Shown in pieces: positions 9,002 through 20,093 of a stretch of DNA of 64,000 nucleotides; the first letter of the stretch is position 1, and each line of letters begins with the position of its first letter. The notes below the pieces were generated by a model that saw nothing but the letters and a program-made list of their open reading frames with translations, was not told where the DNA came from and did not search any database. Position numbers and translations under genes: made by a program. Origin of the DNA: Gentiana macrophylla (taxonomy: Eukaryota > Streptophyta > Magnoliopsida > Gentianales > Gentianaceae); contig CM047815.1 of assembly GCA_026214975.1 (NCBI GenBank), positions 63,061,852 to 63,125,851 of the forward strand. Direction: 5' to 3'.

Positions 9002-10745
9002 TGATCGAGGTCAAGTTAAATTATTAACTCGATTCCTAAATAACCACTAGCAAGTGAACTAGGTTCAATCGCAGATAGCTAAATAGAGTCGAGTCGATCC
9101 CACAGAGAATCAATTTGTGGATCCCACTTAAATAGTCAACCTAGTTATTTCGCTTTGACAAATACGGTCTATGACCAACATAAAGTACGAGAAACGAAAG
9201 ACACACTCAAACATATAAACAACATGTAAACACATAACGTAATCAATCGCCCAATTATAACCATAATCATTTGGATCTAGACAATTTATATGACAACAAA
9301 ACTCATCAACTATTAATCCGCTCATATCTCTTTATATTGGCTACGGGAGTCATCCTCTAAGCTTGATGTAGCACCGTAGTCACTATATCACTGTGGTATT
9401 GTTACGTGACTTCGCCTTTTGGTGCCTCCATCTCATATAACTCACATGCTTACTACTCTAAGGATGCCGATATTGACCGTACACCTCGTCCGGGCAACAT
9501 TCCTTTGGTTAGGCGTACTTCCTAGACGATCACTCAAACCCTCGTCCAACTAACAATTACCAAGTTATAGTCTCATGCTAGTTTATGATCTACGTGTAAC
9601 AAGGTGCGCACAATTCCCTAATATAAACCTACCTAGATAACGCTGAACGTCCGAAGATCAATTCCTAAGCCTACCTAAGAGTTTTATATCGGTATTTCCT
9701 TTTTACACGTTTTAGTTAAATTAAGCGAGTGACGTAGCCATAGCCATACCTACTGAGATAATAAATTCAATTGAGCTAACCTAATCATAAAGACGTGACT
9801 GATTAACGGATGAAAACAGGTTTGACAACCCTCGGTCGACCGAATAGGTGCTCTCGGTCGACCGAGTGACACCTCTCGGTCACCCGAGAGTCTAACTCCC
9901 CAGATTTACATCCCCGAACATATTTCTCAGCGTTTCATATACGAATCGGATTATATAGCGAATCATCGTGACATCATATAAACTAATCTAAATACACGTA
10001 AATTAAACACACATGATTCATCCGTAGATATTAGGTAGAGGACGTAGGTATATGGGACCCTTATAGACAAGGTATCACAATCGCTTCTAACGCCATATCC
10101 TAGATCTACATCATCTAGATATGAATACCTACTCAAACAATCAAAGCATAATTGGGAAATTGATTACTTAAAAGAAAACAAGATGAAGAACTAGGGCTTA
10201 CATGTTTGCACCCTTAGCTCCTCCACAAGCCTTATTTGCTTATATGTTTTTATGAATGAATATTGGTGAATGCATAATAAAAATACAAAGGACTTGTGTT
10301 TATATAGAGCCTCAAATTTTACATAGAAACCGACTTAAATGCCGACACTCTTGAACCCTAACCGCCTCAAACATTGTTCCGGACTCCTGTGCTGACTATA
10401 GGCCCACTCGGTCGATCGAATGCGTAGGCTCGGCCGACCGAGCCTTACACGCCCCTGGGCTTTCTTCCTCTTTTATCTTGGGCTTCCTTAACTCGTCTGT
10501 GATCCATCAAAGCTTCTCCGAGGTCCATCCTTGTGCTCCCAATTGAGTTACTACAAATATAACATGAAGTACAGTATGTAATATCAAATAATATAATAAA
10601 ACCTCTTAATACATAATAATGAATCGTAACTCTCGGCATATGCAAATTAAGCGTATTACGACTTATTATTACTCTAATATAGCTCCTTTACACTAGAATC
10701 GGGGATAAAGGTCATAGAATAACGGGCACAAAATGACCGTTATCA
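9002..10745 (-). repeat. Element B 5' LTR
   Basis: 1744 bp, TG..CA bounded, matching 2450-4188. Palindrome pairs recur at about 9832-9891 (site A) and 10407-10443 (site B, here with changes such as GGTCGATCGA), with the TATA box at 10298-10307. Differences from the other LTR are largely one-base insertions or deletions. Confidence 0.93.
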
Positions 10746-10750
10746 TAGTG
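10746..10750. repeat. Target-site duplication of element B (right), TAGTG
   Basis: Second copy of the 5-bp duplication; element A's integrase-RT linker resumes directly after it. Confidence 0.92.
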
Positions 10751-10845
10751 TCAGTGTGGTAGTCTCCATTATGTATCTGCTGAGAGGTTTTAGCAGGCTG
10801 AATGACTTCTCCTCTGGGTGAACTGTGAGAAATAGGACTTGAGCA

Positions 10846-12149
10846 CTAGGGTTCATTATACACTTTAGGACTTTCATTGTGAGATTCAGTCAAATGAAAT
10901 GGCAGGTGGAAAGTATTGACTAAGTTGGGGTCCACAAAAACAGATCTTCTAGGACCTAAAGAGAAATCGGATTTGAAAGGAAATTCTGCTTCATTAAAGA
11001 CAATATCCATGCTGATGTATATCCTCCCTGTTTGATCCAGACACTTGTAACCTTTGTGTTGAGTGCTTAGGCCTAAGTTGACACATTTTACAGAATGGTA
11101 GCTGAATTTGTGAGTGTTGAAGGGTCTAAGGTTAGGATAGCAGGCACAACCAAAGACCTTGAACTTGGAATAATCAAGTTTGGTGTTGTACAAGACCTGT
11201 GATGGTGCAAGGTTGTTAAGGACAGAGGTAGGAAGATCATTTATGATCTGAACAGCCTGTTCAAAGCTGTTCCACCAGAATGTTAAGGGCATAGAGGCCT
11301 GAGCTAACATGGTCAGTCCCATTACAACTATATGTCTATGTTTCCTTTCTACTTTCCCATTTTGGCCATGAGCATGAGGACAAGAATGCCTAAACTCTAT
11401 CCTATTGTCTTTCAGATAGGGTTCAAAAACTCTATACTCTCCCTTCAGTCAGATTGCAAACACATAATAGTTGTTTGAAACTGATTTTCTACAAGTTTTT
11501 TAAAGGATATGAAAGCATCTAGGGCCTCAGACTTGTGCTTAAGGGGATATATCCAAGTGAACCTAGAATGATCATCAATGAAATGAATGTAATATTGATA
11601 ACCAGAACTAGTGACAATGGGTGCAGGTCCAAATAGGTTAGTGTGGACAACATCAAGAAGAGATTTAGCATGGGACACAAATTTATTATAAGGTAAATTA
11701 TGCATTTTTCCCAACTGACAAGATTCACAGAAAGAAAGATTATCTTCAAAACCAACATTACAAGAGTTCAACACAGATTTTAAAACAGGTTTGGAAGGAT
11801 GGCCAAGCCTCCTATGCCAAATGGCTAAGTCTTTAACAAGAATAGAAGTACAAATGAAGGCATTACAAGTATTATTTTTTGTCTCTGGATGACTCTTGGA
11901 TTGAAGGGAGATCTGTTGATTGAAACCTTTGACCACAGGAATCTGGTACAGTCCATGCCTAAGTGTTCCTACCTGTAGCAGTGTCTTTGTTGCCTTGTCA
12001 TTGACATAGCAACATTCATTGTCAAATTCAATAGTAATAGGATAGTCATTGGTTAATTGAGAAACACTTACTAGATTTTTTTGATGGTAGGGACAAGTAA
12101 GGAGTTTTTTAGTAACAACTGTGTGTGGTTTTGTGTAGGAAGGACACAA
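10846..12149 (-). pseudogene. Element A pre-integrase and integrase
   Basis: Minus strand. 12149-11445 contains the pre-integrase zinc region (WHRRLGHPS .. CESCQLGKMH) and the start of the catalytic core: VVHTNLFGPAP, where the first catalytic Asp of the usual HTD-type motif appears as Asn, then FIDDHSRFTWIYPL and LQSD with the second Asp. A frameshift near 11445 leads into HAHGQNGKVERKHRH with the catalytic Glu, and 11322-10846 holds the C-terminal region (FWWNSFEQAVQIIN, SKFKVFGCACYPNLRP). The DDE triad is therefore already damaged. It follows protease on the same strand and is cut off from RT by element B. Confidence 0.9.
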
Positions 12150-12305
12150 GACCCTACATGCGAGATGGAAAGTAGCTCACCATTACCAACAGCTAGAGTA
12201 TCTGATCCAGAATAGTCCCCAGCAAGATGCAAGTTATTTATATCAGTAGTTATGTGGTTGGTAGCACCACTATCCATGTACCAGGCAGAATCCACAGCAC
12301 TTTAA
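12071..12305 (-). pseudogene. Element A protease
   Basis: Minus strand, reading AWYMDSGATNHIT, the copia retropepsin active site (D-S-G-A), followed by LAVGNGELLSI. It overlaps the start of the pre-integrase frame by a frameshift near 12110-12150. An in-frame stop just before the domain (near 12302) separates it from gag. Its role would be cleaving the element's own polyprotein. Confidence 0.88.
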
Positions 12306-12388
12306 GGAGTGGCCACATTTGCAGATTTGGAGACATTGTTACCAGGATTAGGAGGAACAAAGTCATGTTCAAACCTGTGCCAGCAGGC

Positions 12389-13587
12389 TGTCATAATGTG
12401 ACCACTTTTACCACACAATTGACACACTGGTCTATTTGCTGAGTTTGAGTTGGAGGTTCTACCACCTCCCCTGCCTCTATTATTTCTTCATCTTCCTCTA
12501 CTTCCAGTATTTGAGGAGTTTCTTGATCTACCTCCATAGTTTTGTCTAGGGTTTGAGTTGCTCACAACTTGTGCACTAGGCCCTCCTAGGAAATCTCCAG
12601 AATTCCCATGTCCAAACCTTGCCAAAAGCCTTTCATGAGTTAAGAGTTGAGATTGCACCTCCTTCCATGTCATGGTTACAACTCTGGAGGTCAAGTTTAC
12701 TATTGCAGATTCATATTCCTTCTCTAGACCTCTAAGGGTTGCAAGAATCAACTCAGCTTTTGAGATGGGGTAACTACACACCACAAATTATCAAAGATAA
12801 GACTTCATCTCGCAATGTATAGTCACCATGGGTTTTGATCCTTTTGTGGCCCTTGTCAAGGCACTTTTGTACTCTAACATCATGGATTCCGACTGGCTAT
12901 TGAACAAAGTTTCAAGAGTAACCCAAATTTCACGAGCAGTGTTACACCCCACAACATCTAACAAAGCCTGTTCTGTCATGGATCCATTTAACCTACCCAT
13001 CAGCAGTTGATCTATAGTGTGCCATTCCTCACGAGTTTATGATCTTTGATAAGGAGATGGAGACACAGAAAATGGTTAGACAGAACATGACTCTCAAGCC
13101 TATGTCCTCGGATTATAGGCAACACAGTAGATTTCCACAGCAAGTAATTAGATCTATGAAGTTTCACATTACATGTCTGCTTCAGATTTCCACTGAATGG
13201 CAAGGTAGAGATATTGGACGAACTTAAGACTCCGAGCGTCGGTGGTGACAGAATGTGAGGATACGGCGTCATCATAGTGACATTGGGAATGGTAGTTTCA
13301 GCTCTTCCAAACTGCAGTCCTGGAAAGGTTGAGAAAGGAGCTCCAGTGAACATTCCAGTTTGCATGTAGATCATCGGAGTAAAGGGTAAGGTTCCCAGAC
13401 TTGTAACGAGAGGAATTTGAGCACCTGTAACTCCGGTGATGGTCGGAGTGCCGGAAATGGCAGTTCCTCCAGGTACCAGCAACGGGTTCATTGAGGTTCC
13501 ACTTTCGGTGGTGATTTGAGTATTGCCATGTCCACCAGCTGTCGTTGGAGCAGCTGAGGAAGATGAATGAGATGCAGCGGTGCTCAT
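12389..13587 (-). pseudogene. Element A gag
   Basis: Minus strand, ATG at 13587. A Ser/Thr/Pro-rich N-terminus leads to the gag signature KLHRSNYLLWKSTVLPIIRG (13012-13120), then two more pieces in other frames: 13000-12791 with ALLDVVGCNTAREIWVTLE and 12784-12488 with ELILATLRGLEKEYESAIV, then a zinc knuckle CQLCGKSGHIMTAC (12389-12425, CX2CX4HX4C complete). At least two frameshifts. It would form the virus-like particle in the cytoplasm. Confidence 0.88.
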
Positions 13588-13620
13588 TGGAGAAGCTGGT
13601 GGCTACGCCGACATGTACCT

Positions 13621-13633
13621 GGCTCTGATACCA
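13621..13633 (-). promoter_or_regulatory. Element A primer-binding site (tRNA-iMet)
   Basis: Minus strand TGGTATCAGAGCC, a perfect match to the usual initiator-Met primer site, immediately next to the 5' LTR. Confidence 0.95.
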
Positions 13634-13806
13634 AGAACACAAACGGATAGATTTTGTTATTCTAGAAAATCTTAGTGAATATCTTTTACAATGCAAGAGT
13701 ATATCTACTCAATCTACTCAAGGACAGGTGGCCAAATGGTACACCTATAAAATACCCATTCTACCCTCAGAATAATAACAAGACTAATACAATTATTTCT
13801 TAACTC
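13634..13806 (-). repeat. Element A 5' LTR
   Basis: 173 bp, matching 1012-1184; followed by the right ACCAT duplication at 13807-13811. Confidence 0.9.
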
Positions 13807-13811
13807 ACCAT

Positions 13812-14557
13812 GGCTACCTTGCCCCCAGTCTAAGAAAACTAAATAAAAGAGAAACATGCTTTTTCCTCCATCGTCTTCCCATTCATCTCTGATGAAACCA
13901 ATCGTTCTCAACGGCAACAACTCTCTGGCACAATCAGTACACCCTCTACCATCATTAATAACCGAGTTGGCGCCGGTAGCTGATCACCATTGTTTTCGAG
14001 ATGCAAGATAGTGAGAAGGGGGTTTGATTAGAGAAGGACAATGAAAGCGCCCCTAAGTACAAAGGTTTATTTTGGTTACCTACGTGAACAAAAGAAGAAG
14101 GAAAAAGAAACAAAAATAAAAAGATTAAAGTGATTGTAACATAGAAGTAAAGTTTGGGTATTAGACATGCATGTTGCTATGTTTGGACGCGGGTGTGGAG
14201 TGTAACAAAGGGGTGTAAATTTGTTTTTTTTTTGGGGAAGAAATTCAACTTAACGACTTTGGGGTATTTTGACGAGAAGTGATAAGGTTTGTTCAAGATT
14301 ATACCATTTAACGCGTGGGAGCCAAATCTTTCTATTGAGCATGGATCAAATGTGAGTTCAATTTTATTTTCTATAAAAGCCAAAATGTGTTTTTATCAAA
14401 TTATTTTAATTGAATATATTATTGACATAGATATATAATATGTATCTTGTTAAAAATGATTTATGAATTCCCTCGCTTTAACGATAATAGATGAAACAAA
14501 CCTTGTACAAATGACATTGTATGTCCTATCTTGGTGGCATGGTATCGTACTACCCGC
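13812..14557. other. Unassigned flank between element A and the solo LTR
   Basis: AT-rich, with no frame I recognise. The first 200 bp are less AT-rich and could be host or older repeat sequence, but nothing supports a gene. A short string here (near 14533-14556) resembles one just right of the solo LTR (about 16138-16160), so the LTR may sit in a small local repeat. Confidence 0.35.
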
Positions 14558-16129
14558 TGATGACGGTTAAATTATACACGTAAAAGTCATCAACGTTGTC
14601 CTTAAATCGAGCTTAATAATATATATTTTATATTAAATTACATGTTTATAATGATTATTTAGTGTTGTGTGATTTATAAGATATAATTTGGTATTTACCT
14701 GTTTTTATTATTAAAATATGATTTACTGTGCGATAATTATTGATTTTATAGATTACGATGAATCGGAGGATATCTACCATCGGAGGAAGTAAATCTCAAG
14801 ATAAATCAATGCAGAATCGGATTGAATAAAAGATAAATATTGAAGCAGCACAAGAAGTGGAGTAAGGAGCAAGAAAAGCCAGCGAGCCAATAAGAATGAA
14901 GTGGACTAGCCGGGCAATGAGACCCTATTCATTTGAGGAGCGAGTTGACCAAAACTCGAGGATTGACTGGGAGTTATCTTTACGCGTTTTAGGTATTTTT
15001 AATGCATCTTTAGGTCGGCTGAAAACTCTATATAAGCACCAGCCACGAATTTTATTTCACCATACTTTAGAATACACACCATTACACAATATTTTCATTT
15101 TTATAAAAGTTCTTAGTTTTTATTTATGTTCGTTCATTACGGAGTCGTTAGATTCGCCGGTTAGAGATCATATCAAGGAGTGGGAATCACGTTCGTCTTC
15201 GAGGGTAATGTCTACTCAATTATGCAATCTTTATTCGTAGATCTATATTATTTCGTGATGGAGTAGTCGTTTTGTGTATTGATTTCGTGATGTAGTTAAT
15301 TAACGAACCCATGTTTATATAGATCTGAGACATAGAAGACGTTCCACGAGCAGACCTGGTACAGAGTTGCGCTCGCTGGCAGCGAGCCCCTGTCTCGCTG
15401 GAAGCGAGTTCTATGATGTTTCCGGTTTGTCTGTGAACGGCTTCGACTACGTCAGGTTCTCTGCTTTGTAATTAAAACGAGTAATTAAACCTGATCAACT
15501 TAATTATTTGTCATCGTAATTTAACATGAGACTCAAAAGGTGATTGCTACTTAGGACAGAGATTGAATCGGTGTCTAAGAAGTACGCCTAACCATAGGAA
15601 TGTTGCTTAAATGAGGTTACGGTTTATACCGGCATCCCTAGTTTTGTAATTGTGTCAGAAGTTATATGAGACGGAGACTAAAAAATGTGAAGTCACGTAA
15701 AGGAGACACGATGATCCAGATGGCCTACCCGGAGCTAGATCTATTTTAAGGGATGACTCCCGTAGTCAGAATAATTAATCTTAAATGTCTTATTTTGTCT
15801 CGTCGTCAATCTACATAGCATGGGGAAGTAATTACTACAAGCGTTATCAATACCGTTTGTTAATCCTTTATAAAACCTATAAAAATAAGTGTCTTAGTGT
15901 CATTGTGTCTTTTGTTTGGTTTGTGTTTCTATTGTGTCAATTTTAATTCTACGTTATTGTTGGTCGGAGACCGCCTTTAATTTGCTTTTAGTTTAATAAG
16001 TTATATTTCGCTTAAGCCGAGTCTCTGTGGGATCGACTTTCGACTCTATCTAACTATACTACGATTGAACCTAGTTCTCTTGCTAGTGTGTTATTTAGGT
16101 ATCGAGTATTTTTATTACTTGACCCGACA
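14558..16129 (+). mobile_element. Solo LTR, Athila-type, plus strand
   Basis: 1572 bp from TGATGACGGTTAAATT to ..TTGACCCGACA, homologous at both ends to element B's LTR in the opposite orientation (the last 60 bp align closely). No internal region follows, so it is a solo LTR left by LTR-LTR recombination. TACCCGCT occurs just outside both ends but offset by a base or two, so the TSD is not clean. A TATA box CTATATAAG is at 15028-15036. Confidence 0.75.
15372..15408 (+). promoter_or_regulatory. Palindrome pair, site A of the solo LTR
   Basis: CTCGCTGGCAGCGAG (15372-15386) and CTCGCTGGAAGCGAG (15394-15408), centres 22 bp apart, at the position equivalent to site A in the other Athila-type LTRs but with an unrelated palindrome sequence. 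A half-site CCAGCGAG at 14879-14886 lies where site B is expected. Confidence 0.75.
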
Positions 16130-16222
16130 TTACCCGCTAGGCACGGTATGGTATATCGTACTTGTACCTTTCCCATTTCGGCGGCATGGTTTTCTCGTTC
16201 TCGTATTCACTCGATGTGCCCA
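16130..16222. other. 93-bp spacer
   Basis: Short unassigned sequence between the solo LTR and element C. Confidence 0.5.
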
Positions 16223-16846
16223 TGATGTCGTGCATGATGTCGCTTATACTAGCAAAATTACTAGGTCAAATTATAGCATAGCAACGGCGAATCAAGGTCG
16301 ATCCCACAGAGACAATGCAACTCAAGTATAAACGAATCTACCCTAATTGAGAAGGCAAATACAGTCATTGACCAACAATAACATAGAAAGAAACATGGTA
16401 TTCCTTCCTGTCCCCACCTATTTACTAACTTGGTGTAGTTAATCCTTATGCTTACTCCCTCACATAATTTCCCTGATTTGATCAACCGTTTTAATTCAGT
16501 TTAGCTATGGGTGCAATCTCCTAACCCTATCTACTTCCACTGTAAGAACAACAGACAATCTATATGCAACTAACTTTCTTCGTTGGTTATATTAGTCCAT
16601 ACGCAATAAGTTTTAGAGATGTCGGCTTGACACCGAAAACCTCCCTAAGCAGCTATCGACTATAACTAGCACACTCTTAGGATCCATCAAAACAATGTCC
16701 TAATTAACACTTCACTAACAGTCCTTCATGTTAATTTATGATGTATGAATATTTGATTGGCTAGACCTAAGTAATCATTATAATTAATCCCGTCGATCAA
16801 CGTAGCTGACGTTGAATCTCCAAATTAGGGGGCCTAAAATTTGCCA

Positions 16847-16877
16847 CGATTAATTGGTGAAGACCGCCGATTAATCA
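16847..16877 (-). promoter_or_regulatory. Palindrome pair, site A of element C 3' LTR
   Basis: CGATTAATTG (16847-16856) and CGATTAATCA (16868-16877), 21 bp apart, separated by a spacer containing GAAGACC. The 5' LTR copy (attaat cores 20707-20712 and 20728-20733) keeps 21-bp spacing and the TAAAGACC spacer. Confidence 0.75.
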
Positions 16878-17285
16878 GGGGCATCGGTTCCTATTCTAGA
16901 ATCTACATTGCTTCATTCCAATTAATTCAAGTAAATTATGGGGTTGTTAAACATTCAGATTAACTATAACACGTAAATACAAGTAGATCTACCATAATAA
17001 AGACATAAAGGAACGTTCAAGCTTCATACATTCGGTTATGAAGATCTAGCTTGGTCTACTCAAGCTAGAAATGGTGTGGAAGGAGGGAAACCAGAAAATA
17101 AATCACCAAAGAGCTAAATAAGACTTTATTTCATGAAATTCAATCAATGTATATGAAAAGTTGTGAAGACATATGTTTACATTGTATTCTCACACTTTAT
17201 ATAGGCTCAATGGCTGACTTAAGACTCAATAAAACCCTAACCAACCTAGTAGATGCGGCAGACTTCGGTTCCTTGTCCTCCAAGG

Positions 17286-17322
17286 CCTCGATTAATCGGG
17301 CCTGGACCCCGATTAATCGGCC
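17286..17322 (-). promoter_or_regulatory. Palindrome pair, site B of element C 3' LTR
   Basis: Two copies of CGATTAATCG (17289-17298, 17310-17319), centres 21 bp apart, about 90-120 bp upstream of the TATA box. The pair is perfectly kept in the 5' LTR (21146-21178). Confidence 0.8.
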
Positions 17323-17628
17323 TAATTTCTCGTCCCTTTTTCTGGCAGATCTCTTCTTGGACTTCCTACACTCGACCCAATTCCTTCATTTCGGTCCAGA
17401 TCCATCCTCAGCTGCTCCGGATTTTAGTACATCCTGAAAAACATACAAAACAAGGCGAAACAGTACCAAATCCACGAGATAATAACATAGATGCATAATC
17501 ATAAACCTAGGACCATGCACTTAGCATGTAACACATATTCCTCACAATAACGAGCCTATCTATCTCCTCTTGAGCATGATTCGGAGTAAACAAAGGTGTA
17601 TTTAATGGTCATATTTAGGGCGTTATCA

Positions 17629-17644
17629 ACTACCCCCCACTTAG
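17629..17644 (-). promoter_or_regulatory. Element C polypurine tract
   Basis: Minus strand CTAAGTGGGGGGTAGT, adjoining the 3' LTR; nearly the same as element B's tract. Confidence 0.8.
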
Positions 17645-19112
17645 CTTTTGATCGTCCCGAACAAAAAGGCGAAAAGGAAACAATGCCTCACATAGGCCAT
17701 AGCCAGGATAAAGATCATGCCAGCTCATATCCATCAGTAACATATTAAACAACATTCATGTCATGAACCAATGGGTGTGTGCAATAACTCTCAAACAACA
17801 GTGATGCAGACATAATCACATTATATCAACAAGGATGTTAGGCAAAACATATATCACGCCTCATTCCATATGTCCCCCCCATTAATCATCACTTACCTAT
17901 GCATCAATGTGTCGTGTGATAAATCCTTTGTGATAGCACATTTAAGAAAAGAATGAAGTTATAGCGACCACACAATCATTACTTATCAATGTGCACACTC
18001 GATCCTCTTGCCTTCAGACTCAGGAAAACAACATGAAACCTTACTTGGGCCGGGCGGACTTGGGGACCGAGTATTACTCTTAGGTCCTCATTTGTTTTTT
18101 TCTTTATGCGAGGGTCGTGCCCTTTTTGCTACGAGTTCGCTTCCCTCGCTGCCTCTATTATATACCTTTTTTTTTTTGCTTTTTTTCTTCTTCTTTTGGG
18201 CAGCTTTCTCACTCTTTTTTCGCTCTCACTCACAAGTCCGTTTTGTCCTGGTTTACCTTGTGCGGCATTCAAGTTTCTACCATCCTCCTACAAAAATTGG
18301 TTAAAGTATATCCACCGACAAATATTGATTCCCGGTCTAAGATAACTCTTCATCTTATCCAAATAGTTCTCACTCAGATTACGTGCTCAAAAATTGAATG
18401 CAATAGTAAAATAATAATTAATAAGTCACTACTTCATGCAACATAAAACATGCTCATTCTTCCATACTAAATTGAATAATGCGTCATCTATACTACACAC
18501 TGAAGAAGTGAGTTATACGTGCTTATAAATGTGGTTCATACGCAGAATATACGGTTAATACATCACTACTTCAGAAGTGGGCATGGTTTTCACCTATGCG
18601 TTGTGGAACAAGTATGTAATGAGTTAGCTCAAATTTTTACTTGAAACGAATCAAAGTCTATGCGGTGAAAAGTGCATCAAAGAGAATCAAGATAATCAAA
18701 CAACTTGGTGAAATATGATGTTAAAAAGCTAAGTGACGCTCCTACCCTCCACTCAATCGAAACATTGTCCCTAATGAAAAGATGAAATAGAAAACGGAAA
18801 GGAACTTAGCTTCGTTAAGCGCAGAGCAAGATAAGTAGATGGATTGCCAATAATCGCAATGGGCTTCACATAAGACTTCCTTAAAAATCTGTACTAAATA
18901 ATTTGAACACTCCAAGAGAAGAAATTTGGGTGACAATAACCGTATAATAAAAATGCGGTAGTCAAAGAGAAATAAAATAACTCCTAAACAATTAAGTCGA
19001 CAAAATTATTATATTACTAATAAAAGTCTTACATCGGACTACTAGATAGGAAAAAGAAATAAAATAAAAGTAAAAATAAAAATGGACATGAACAACAAGA
19101 AATAGAAATAAA
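17645..19112 (-). other. Element C 3' untranslated region
   Basis: Non-coding. It shares short blocks with element B's 3' region, including the GGACTTGGGGACCGAGTA string near 18056 and a second purine block on the minus strand at 18740-18753. 18155-18205 is T-rich. Plus-strand frames across 18008-18446 follow from that T-rich composition and are not genes. Confidence 0.6.
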
Positions 19113-20056
19113 CTAGTCCTCATCAAAATATTCCTCCCAGCCGTCAGGTAAATAACCCCGAGGTTCATAACCTGGAGGTGGTCCAGAACTGGAGGCAGTG
19201 GCTGCAGAAGAAGATGCTCCATGACGCGGGGCAGTTCTTGGTGGTGGGGTGTATGGAAGATTGCCTCGAAAGTCCATCATGTGATTCATCTTGCGGTGCA
19301 AACTCGCAATCTCTCTGGCATTCTCCTCTATCAAAGCTCTCTGAGATCGAGTTCCCCCATGAACCAGAGTGCGCTCTCTCTCAGAGCTCTCTGACCCACT
19401 CGTTTAAGTGCTCGTGAAACCCACTGCGAGCTTATCTTAGGCTCAGGCTCCTCCCAATCTTCAATAACTGGAACATGAACCTCATCCTCCACAACGAACA
19501 TATCTATCATCGGGCCATACAGAAGAAGCTCTCGCTCGGACTCATCAGCTATATCCTGAATGCGGTTATTCATCAGGATGCCGATATTAACTAGAGATTC
19601 CTTCTCCAGGTAGAACATCAACTCTGCCCGCCTTGGTGTAACAAAGGCCGTATGCTTGGTCGGCAGCAGACATGAATAGACAAATCGGTTGAGCATCTTC
19701 CTATCCCAAGATTGGTCATTTTCTAAGAATATAGTTGGGGCTCCCATCGGGTTTCTTTTCCATACCATCCCAAAGTAGTCAGCGATCATCTGCATCCTCT
19801 CAAGATCATTAACATTGGAGGATAATGTGTACTCCTCCTGGCCCACTGGTGGGTTCCGCACCCCATAATATCCGTTGATCCACTCGATCGTGAAATCTAC
19901 TTTCACCCCTCGGACTATAGCAAATGTAGCTCCAGGGTTGTGGGCTAAATAGACATAGAACTCTCGCACCGCCGTAGCATTGAACCTGCTTGGTGCCATA
20001 TCCAGAATATCATGATACTTCATGGCTCTGGGCAAGATAGTGCCATAATCCTCCAA
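19113..20056 (-). pseudogene. Putative plant transposon protein domain gene, element C
   Basis: Minus strand. 20056-19331 reads FNATAVREFYVYLAHNPG, FAIVRGVKVDFTIEWING, YFGMVWKRNP, LNRFVYSCLLPTKHTAFV, the same domain as in element B (PF20167-type). After a frameshift at about 19331 coding continues at 19334-19113 with a Pro/Ala/Ser-rich stretch and an acidic end, LPDGWEEYFDED. No good ATG is present: the frame stays open upstream through the primer site towards the LTR, and the first visible homologous residues (GINLEDYG) lie directly after it, so the usual N-terminus is missing. It occupies the gag position and would be expressed from the LTR. Function unknown. Confidence 0.8.
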
Positions 20057-20069
20057 GTTGATACCGTGC

Positions 20070-20087
20070 TCCCCGGAAACGGCGCCA
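20070..20087 (-). promoter_or_regulatory. Element C primer-binding site (tRNA-Asp)
   Basis: Minus strand TGGCGCCGTTTCCGGGGA; one base differs from the tRNA-Asp complement. It also forms part of the open frame running into the domain gene. Confidence 0.85.
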
Positions 20088-20093
20088 AAAACT

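Larger units (their letters stand above)
2450..10745 (-). mobile_element. Element B: Athila-type Ty3/gypsy LTR retrotransposon, non-autonomous
   Basis: An 8.3-kb element on the minus strand, inserted in element A's IN-RT linker. It has 1.74-kb LTRs with TGATAACGG..CTCGATCA ends, a primer site complementary to tRNA-Asp (used by Athila-type elements) and a polypurine tract. The 4.8-kb interior contains a retropepsin gene next to the primer site and, 1.3 kb further on, a gene for the putative plant transposon protein domain. I find no reverse transcriptase, RNase H, integrase or recognisable capsid, so it would depend on another element. LTRs are very similar, differing mostly by single-base indels, which points to recent insertion. 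Confidence 0.9.
1012..13806 (-). mobile_element. Element A: Ty1/copia retrotransposon (Ale/Retrofit-like), interrupted by element B
   Basis: A complete but inactive copia element on the minus strand: 5' LTR, tRNA-iMet primer site, gag, protease, integrase, reverse transcriptase, RNase H remnant, polypurine tract, 3' LTR, flanked by ACCAT. Removing element B with one TSD copy leaves about 4.5 kb, slightly short for the family because part of the RT-RNase H region is missing. The order PR-IN-RT-RH identifies Ty1/copia. The 173-bp LTRs and the gag and RT style suggest the Ale/Retrofit lineage, which is an inference. LTRs differ by only a few bases, so the insertion is fairly recent but older than element B. 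Confidence 0.92.
16223..17628 (-). repeat. Element C 3' LTR
   Basis: 1406 bp, TG..CA, clearly homologous to 20094-21485. TATA box CTATATAAAG at 17195-17204; palindrome pairs at 16847-16877 and 17286-17322. Confidence 0.88.

Noticed and set aside
13298..13696. 132-codon minus-strand frame over element A gag
   Set aside because: Shadow frame of gag: the neighbouring frame carries the gag start and NYLLW signature.
13714..13920. Possible host exon next to element A
   Set aside because: Part of the frame lies in the LTR, and the flank offers no domain, splice context or homologue I recognise.
14896..15240. 114-codon plus-strand frame
   Set aside because: Lies wholly inside the solo LTR, across its TATA box and transcription start; no domain.
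17147..17437. Frames in the element C LTRs, repeated at 21004-21294
   Set aside because: Parallel frames at equal positions of both LTRs only reflect LTR identity; they cover the TATA box and palindrome sites.
18008..18446. Overlapping Phe/Leu/Ser-rich frames that look like membrane segments
   Set aside because: Produced by a T- and CT-rich stretch in element C's 3' untranslated region; three frames are open at once.
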